This document shows positions 6,672 through 10,285 of a stretch of 10,285 bases of DNA, piece by piece. Both the position numbers and the translations under genes were made by a program. Where the stretch lies: NCBI GenBank assembly GCA_022615295.1, contig JAKEHF010000166.1, forward strand, positions 1 through 10,285, read 5' to 3'. This DNA comes from Actinomycetota bacterium. GTDB taxonomy: Bacteria > Actinomycetota > Acidimicrobiia > Spongiisociales > ZC4RG35. The notes beneath the pieces are model-generated. The model saw only the letters and a program-made list of their open reading frames with translations. It made no database searches and was not told the DNA's origin. Within the stretch, counting starts at the first letter, position 1, and the number at the start of each line of letters is the position of its first letter.

Positions 6672-6693
6672 GCCGGACCCCACCGGGTCCGGC
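6672..6693 (-). terminator. Strong GC hairpin between recA and rny
   Basis: GCCGGACCC and GGGTCCGGC form a perfect 9-bp stem with a 4-nt loop. No T-run follows on either strand, so it is not a classical intrinsic terminator, though T-poor terminators are common in G+C-rich Actinomycetota. It lies 186 nt beyond the recA stop and 46 nt before the rny ATG. It may end recA transcripts or shape the rny leader. Confidence 0.45.
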
Positions 6694-6879
6694 ACACGAA
6701 GAAGCAACACTCGGATCAGGGATGGCTCACCCTACCGTTGGCTGCTCCTCCTCTCTCTCACGGTGTCGTTCCGGTCTTGGTTTCAAGAGCTTTTTCGTGT
6801 GTCACCTGTCAGCTTAGCCCGTCGTCGGCGTGCTTCGACGAGCTCCTACGAGGTAGCCGACCCGTGGACGACCCACCGG

Positions 6880-7941
6880 TCATTCCTCGCTGACCAGACC
6901 CTCCTCGACGTCCAGATCCACCGTGACCTCGGGTCCCTTGACCAACCCCACAGCCTCGAACACCTTGGCTTGGAGCTGGAGGGCGATCTCGGGATTCTCC
7001 CGGAGGAACTTCTTGGAGTTCTCCCGACCCTGACCGAGCTGATCCTGGTCGAAGGTGAACCAGGCGCCGCTCTTCTTGACCACACCCTCGTCCACGGCCA
7101 CGTCGAGAAGACTCCCCTCCCGGGAGATCCCATGACCGAACATGATGTCGAACTCGGCTTGTTTGAAGGGCGGCGCCAGCTTGTTCTTGGCCACCTTGAC
7201 CTTGACCCGGTTGCCGATCGCCTCGGTCCCCTCCTTGATCGACTCGATACGTCGGATGTCGAGACGCACCGTGGCGTAGAACTTGAGGGCCCTCCCCCCC
7301 GGCGTCGTCTCGGGTGAGCCATAGATGACACCTATCTTCTCCCGGAGCTGGTTGATGAAGACCGCCGTCGTCCTCGACTTGTTGAGGGTCCCGGCCAGCT
7401 TCCTCAGGGCCTGTGACATCAATCTCGCCTGAAGGCCGACATGGGCGTCACCCATCTCACCCTCGATCTCGGCCCGGGGCACCAGTGCCGCCACCGAGTC
7501 GATGACGATCACGTCGAGCGCCCCGGAGCGGATCAACATGTCGGCGATCTCCAGGGCCTGCTCCCCGGTGTCCGGTTGGGAGATGAGCAGCTCGTCGACG
7601 TCGACACCGATCGCTTTGGCGTATATCGGATCGAGGGCGTGCTCGGCGTCGATGAAGGCGGCGATGCCACCGTTGCGTTGCGCCTCGGCCACGATGTGGA
7701 GCGCGAGACTGGTCTTACCCGAGCTCTCCGGCCCATAGAGCTCGACGATCCTCCCCCTGGGCACCCCGCCGATCCCCAAAGCCAGGTCGAGGGCCAGGGC
7801 GCCGGTGGAGATCACGTCGACCTGACGTTGCGCCGCCTCCCCCATCTTCATGACGGCTCCCTTACCGAATTGTCTCTCGATCTGGCTCACGGCCATGTCG
7901 AGCGCCTGTTTCCGTTCCACCTCACGTCCTTCCTGGGTCAC
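6880..7941 (-). CDS. recA: Recombinase A
   Basis: RecA forms ATP-dependent filaments on single-stranded DNA, drives strand exchange and triggers LexA cleavage. From the GTG at 7941 the protein has 353 residues, normal for RecA. It shows the N-terminal helix (ALDMAVSQIERQFGKGAVM), Walker A GPESSGKT (70-77), Walker B ending in VIVIDSVAAL (to about 153), DNA-binding loop L1 (around EGEMGDAHVG) and L2 (around GSPETTPGGRALKF), and an acidic C-terminal tail. There is no intein. GTG at 7941 is chosen over an in-frame TTG at 7983 because it has GGTGAGG 5 nt upstream and sits right below a damage-type promoter; the TTG lies between the two promoter elements with no ribosome binding site. A perfect LexA box lies upstream. 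No recX follows. Confidence 0.98.
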   Translation of the reverse strand: MTQEGREVERKQALDMAVSQIERQFGKGAVMKMGEAAQRQVDVISTGALALDLALGIGGVPRGRIVELYGPESSGKTSLALHIVAEAQRNGGIAAFIDAEHALDPIYAKAIGVDVDELLISQPDTGEQALEIADMLIRSGALDVIVIDSVAALVPRAEIEGEMGDAHVGLQARLMSQALRKLAGTLNKSRTTAVFINQLREKIGVIYGSPETTPGGRALKFYATVRLDIRRIESIKEGTEAIGNRVKVKVAKNKLAPPFKQAEFDIMFGHGISREGSLLDVAVDEGVVKKSGAWFTFDQDQLGQGRENSKKFLRENPEIALQLQAKVFEAVGLVKGPEVTVDLDVEEGLVSEE

Positions 7942-7950
7942 GATGACCTC

Positions 7951-7973
7951 ACCGTATCCTCGCTCACCGACAG
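7951..7973 (-). promoter_or_regulatory. RecA-NDp/PafBC-type recA promoter
   Basis: On the minus strand CTGTCGGTG, 8 nt, then TACGGT is found. This fits the mycobacterial LexA-independent damage promoter tTGTCRGTG-N8-TAnnnT, now attributed to PafBC, in every fixed position except the weakly conserved first base. The -10 ends 9 nt before the GTG at 7941, so transcripts would be leaderless or nearly so. The regulators are not in the window. Confidence 0.75.
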
Positions 7974-7991
7974 ATTCCGGCAAGCCTAACT

Positions 7992-8005
7992 CGAACGTCT
8001 GTTCG
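7992..8005. promoter_or_regulatory. LexA box upstream of recA
   Basis: CGAACGTCTGTTCG (plus strand) has both half-sites perfect. It lies between the thpR stop and recA, 50 nt upstream of the GTG. A possible -10 TAGGCT (7988-7983, minus strand) starts 3 nt beyond it, so bound LexA would block that promoter. No clear -35 is seen. Confidence 0.92.
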
Positions 8006-8014
8006 CACCGGTAT

Positions 8015-8548
8015 TTACCGTCTCAGCCTCAACGTTTCAAGGGGGTCGTAAACCACACCGCCACGTGCCGGCCGGCTCTGATAGACCACGACACGGTCGC
8101 ACACCCACCCGATCTCGATCCCGGTCTCGACCACCCGCGCCACGGCCTCGGGGGGTCTGATCCTGGAGAGGGTGAGATGAGGAGAGAAGGGACGCTCCTC
8201 GGGGTCGAGACCGGCGTCTACCGCCGCCGTCTCGGTGACTTCGTTGAGGGCCTCCATTGTCTCGGAGCCCTTGTCCACACCGAGCCAGAGGACCGTGGCC
8301 CGGCGCGGGTTGGGGAACGCCCCAAGACGCCCGAGGGTCACTCTGAAACGCCGCATCTCCTCGACGGGGGTGAGCCCGTAGAGGAAGCGCTCATAGACGG
8401 TCTCGTCCACCCAGCCCAGGAAGCGGAGGGTGACGTGCCAGTTGGGTGGCGGAATCAACCGCCCGGGCAGCCGCAGAGGCTCGATCCGCTCGGCCAGCGC
8501 CTGTCTGACCTCATCGGGTAGGGGGAGGGCGGCAAAGACACGTCTCAC
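8015..8548 (-). CDS. thpR: RNA 2',3'-cyclic phosphodiesterase
   Basis: ThpR (LigT, 2H phosphoesterase superfamily) hydrolyses RNA 2',3'-cyclic ends to 2'-phosphates in vitro and can reverse-ligate tRNA halves; its role in the cell is unclear. The 177-residue protein has the two defining motifs, HVTLRFLG (catalytic His38) and HLTLSRIR (His124), the family N-terminus RVFAALPLP and the usual spacing between motifs. The GTG at 8548 overlaps the cinA stop as GTGA. The frame continues upstream inside cinA but that part has no family similarity. There is no clear Shine-Dalgarno, so translation is probably coupled to cinA. Its stop is 73 nt before the recA start, and the recA damage promoters occupy that gap. 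Confidence 0.93.
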   Translation of the reverse strand: MRRVFAALPLPDEVRQALAERIEPLRLPGRLIPPPNWHVTLRFLGWVDETVYERFLYGLTPVEEMRRFRVTLGRLGAFPNPRRATVLWLGVDKGSETMEALNEVTETAAVDAGLDPEERPFSPHLTLSRIRPPEAVARVVETGIEIGWVCDRVVVYQSRPARGGVVYDPLETLRLRR

Positions 8549-9771
8549 CACCAACGTCCGGTGAGGGCGAGACGGGTGTGGTGGAGGGCCGCGGTGGTCC
8601 CATAGGCCCGCACCCGCTCCCGGTCGCCGACCATCCTGAGCTCCCTGGCCATCGTCGCTTCGGGTGTCGAGACCCCGATGACCATGGTCCCCGGTGGTCT
8701 CTCCAGAGCCTCGGGGCCCGCCGAGCCGGTGACCGAGACACAGACGTCGGTCCCCAACAGCGTGCGGCCCCCATGGGCCATCTGCTCGGCCACTTCCAGG
8801 GTGACGACCTCTGTCACATCGGCCACGCCGAGGAGCTTGCGCTTCAAATCCGGGTCGTAGGCGACCAGCCCGCCACGGAAAACGGCGGAGGAGCCCGGCA
8901 ACGTGGTCAGGGCGGCCGCCACGAGACCGCCCGTCATCGACTCCGCGGTGCCGATGGTCCAACCTCTCTCCACGAGCAACTCGAGGACCACCCGCTCGAT
9001 CGTCACGTCATCAACGGCGTAGACGACCTCGCCGAGCAATCTGCGGACCTCCTCCTCGACAGGTGAGATCATCCGCTCGGCCTCGACTCGGCTCGGGGCC
9101 TTGGCCGTGACCCGCACCCTGATCTCCCCACTCGTGGCCAGGAAGGCGATCGACGGGTTGGCAGACGCCGTGAACAGGTCGTCGAGTCTCTCTGCGAGCT
9201 CGGACTCGGGGAGACCCCAGGTACGAAGGACCCGGCTGGCCACGACCGCGACTCCCTCCTCCGCGACGAGACGGGGAAGGACCTCGGCATGGAGTAGATG
9301 CTCCATCTCCGCGGGCACTCCGGGCACGCAGAAGACGTGTCTCCCCTCGTGTTCCAGGGCGATCCCGGGAGCCGTCCCCTTGGGGTTGGGCAGGAGCTCC
9401 GCTCCCGCCGGGTGCTCGGCCTGACGGAGATTCGACTCGGGCATCATCCGACCTCGCGCCGACCACCACGACCTGAGATAGTCGGCATAGGTCTCGGAGA
9501 ACACCATCTCGCGACCGGTGGCAGCACACAGGGCCTCCCTGGTCATGTCGTCCTGGGTGGGGCCGATTCCCCCGGTGATGATCACCGCATCGGCCCTGTC
9601 CAGAGCGGCCCTGATCGCACTCACCGTCCTCTCGAGGTTGTCACCCACCACCTGCTGGTAGTGGGCGTCCATCCCCCTGTCGGCCAGGGCGGCGCCGATG
9701 ACTGCAGCGTTGGTGTTGGTGATCTGACCGAGGAGCAGCTCGGTGCCCACTGCGATGACCTCGACGATCAC
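8545..9771 (-). CDS. cinA: CinA, nicotinamide-nucleotide amidohydrolase
   Basis: CinA-type proteins deamidate NMN to nicotinate mononucleotide (PncC activity) in pyridine nucleotide recycling, and many also carry a pyrophosphatase-type N-terminal domain. The 408-residue protein has the N-terminal molybdopterin-binding-like domain (COG1058; VIAVGTELLLGQITNTN at 6-21 and ITGGIGPTQDDMT at 65-77) and the C-terminal amidohydrolase domain from about 258, with GTAESMTGG (274-282, putative catalytic Ser278) and SVTGSAGP (346-353). The GTG at 9771 overlaps the rimO stop as GTGA and has GGAGG 10 nt upstream. The frame stays open to 9954 but that part overlaps rimO and is Arg-rich junk. In several bacteria cinA is co-transcribed with recA and linked to competence; here thpR and the recA promoters separate them. 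Confidence 0.95.
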   Translation of the reverse strand: MIVEVIAVGTELLLGQITNTNAAVIGAALADRGMDAHYQQVVGDNLERTVSAIRAALDRADAVIITGGIGPTQDDMTREALCAATGREMVFSETYADYLRSWWSARGRMMPESNLRQAEHPAGAELLPNPKGTAPGIALEHEGRHVFCVPGVPAEMEHLLHAEVLPRLVAEEGVAVVASRVLRTWGLPESELAERLDDLFTASANPSIAFLATSGEIRVRVTAKAPSRVEAERMISPVEEEVRRLLGEVVYAVDDVTIERVVLELLVERGWTIGTAESMTGGLVAAALTTLPGSSAVFRGGLVAYDPDLKRKLLGVADVTEVVTLEVAEQMAHGGRTLLGTDVCVSVTGSAGPEALERPPGTMVIGVSTPEATMARELRMVGDRERVRAYGTTAALHHTRLALTGRWW

Positions 9772-10285
9772 ACCACCACGGCCTCCATGTCGGGTCCATA
9801 CACCCCGACGTACTCCACATCGAGCCATTGACCGGGCCGACCACCGTCCAAGGTCACCACACCGTCTATCTCGGGGGCGTGACGATAGGAACGGGCGACA
9901 GGGACGCCGTCGTCGATCTGATCGACCACGACACATGATCGAGATCCCAGCCAACGTCGGTTGCGGGCAACAGTCACCTCCTCCTGGACGGAGTCGAGAT
10001 GCCGGAGCCGGTCCATCGCCGCATCGCGGGGTATCTGGCCCTCCATGGCCGCCGCGCTCGTCCCCGTCTCCGCCGAGTAGGGGAAGAACCCCGCCCAGTC
10101 AAGACCCGCCTCGAGGAGGAAGCTCTCGAGATCCTCGACGTCGGACTCGGTCTCCCCGGGGAAGCCGACGATGAACGAGGAGCGGGGTGGTGGCCTCATG
10201 TCCTGCTGCCCTCGACGACGGCCAACAACTCTGCCGAGTCGACGGCGTCCGCGAGGGTGTTCCATGTGGAGGCGCTCACCCCGCC
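9768..10285 (-). CDS. rimO: RimO, 3' part, with apparent frame break
   Basis: RimO is the MiaB-like radical-SAM enzyme that methylthiolates an Asp of ribosomal protein S12. The window holds only its C-terminal third: the end of the radical-SAM barrel (RSSFIVGFPGETESD), WAGFFPYSAETGTSAA, and a TRAM domain whose APEIDGVVTLDGG is typical of RimO rather than MiaB. The Fe-S cysteines lie beyond the edge. The clear RimO frame holds to about 10199. Further upstream its codons turn Arg-rich with poor third positions, while the neighbouring frame from 10285 (ending in DSAELLAVVEGSR) has near-perfect G/C third positions and ends at a TGA at 10198-10196. One extra G near 10207 would join the two as VEGSRDMRPPPRSSF. 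This may be an error near a contig end or a true frameshift. The stop overlaps cinA by 4 nt. Confidence 0.85.
   Translation of the reverse strand, partial: RGERLHMEHPRGRRRLGRVVGRRRGQQDMRPPPRSSFIVGFPGETESDVEDLESFLLEAGLDWAGFFPYSAETGTSAAAMEGQIPRDAAMDRLRHLDSVQEEVTVARNRRWLGSRSCVVVDQIDDGVPVARSYRHAPEIDGVVTLDGGRPGQWLDVEYVGVYGPDMEAVVV

Larger units (their letters stand above)
6624..6879. other. recA-rny intergenic region
   Basis: These 256 bp hold no credible gene, although recX often occupies this place in Actinomycetota. Read leftward they contain a purine-rich stretch with GGAGGAG (around 6748), a possible -10 TAGGGT (6734-6729) without a good -35, the GC hairpin at 6672-6693, and the rny ribosome binding site. 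A small 5-bp hairpin followed by T5 (6775-6795) reads rightward, where no gene would use it. The size suggests rny has its own promoter, but I cannot place it firmly. Confidence 0.5.

Noticed and set aside
6775..6795. 5-bp hairpin (TCTTG-GTTT-CAAGA) followed by T5, resembling a rightward terminator
   Set aside because: The stem is short and no gene on the plus strand lies upstream to be terminated; on the minus strand there is no T-run.
8549..8962. N-terminal extension of ThpR to 8962
   Set aside because: It reads through the C-terminal half of cinA out of frame and gives Gly/Arg/Pro-rich sequence without ThpR similarity.
9772..9954. N-terminal extension of CinA to 9954
   Set aside because: It is Arg-rich antonym sequence read from the rimO TRAM region in another frame; CinA proteins start just before VIAVGTELL.

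Overview
The window is a dense, G+C-rich bacterial chromosome segment. GTG starts are common, codon third positions are mostly G or C, and LexA boxes are of the Gram-positive CGAAC-N4-GTTCG type. Gene content and order (rimO, cinA, recA, rny, miaB, miaA, dapF facing lexA, with a LysM gene and nrdR on the far side of lexA) match the recA-lexA neighbourhood of Actinomycetota. An early-branching group such as Acidimicrobiia is a reasonable guess, because rny is present and recX is missing next to recA; the sequence alone does not prove it.

Layout, left to right. A 177-residue helical protein of unknown function (7-540, +) runs tail to tail into nrdR (529-981, -). Upstream of nrdR, on the same strand, is a short membrane-anchored LysM protein (1001-1372, -) resembling the SOS cell-division inhibitors ChiZ, DivS and YneA. 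It is transcribed away from lexA (1482-2096, +), and the 109 bp between them carries most of four LexA boxes and a near-consensus promoter. The rest is one leftward run of genes: rimO (cut by the right edge), cinA, thpR, recA, rny, miaB, miaA and dapF, ending tail to tail over the last codons of lexA. Within it, rimO-cinA, cinA-thpR, miaB-miaA and miaA-dapF overlap by 4 nt, and rny-miaB are 1 nt apart. Only recA and rny have room for promoters of their own.

The genes fall into two themes. One is the DNA-damage response: LexA represses itself, the LysM protein (and probably nrdR behind it) and recA, and RecA filaments trigger LexA self-cleavage. The recA leader carries a perfect LexA box and also a close match to the LexA-independent RecA-NDp/PafBC-type promoter of mycobacteria, so recA appears to have two damage inputs. 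The other theme is RNA modification and turnover plus housekeeping: MiaA and MiaB modify tRNA A37, RimO methylthiolates ribosomal protein S12, RNase Y starts mRNA decay, ThpR is an RNA-end phosphoesterase-family protein, CinA salvages NMN, and DapF makes meso-diaminopimelate.

There is no mobile element, CRISPR array, rRNA or recognisable tRNA. I found no wholly new system. The points most worth checking are the layered LexA control region with a probably leaderless LysM transcript, the dual recA promoter, an apparent CTG start for miaA, and a frame break in rimO near the right edge.
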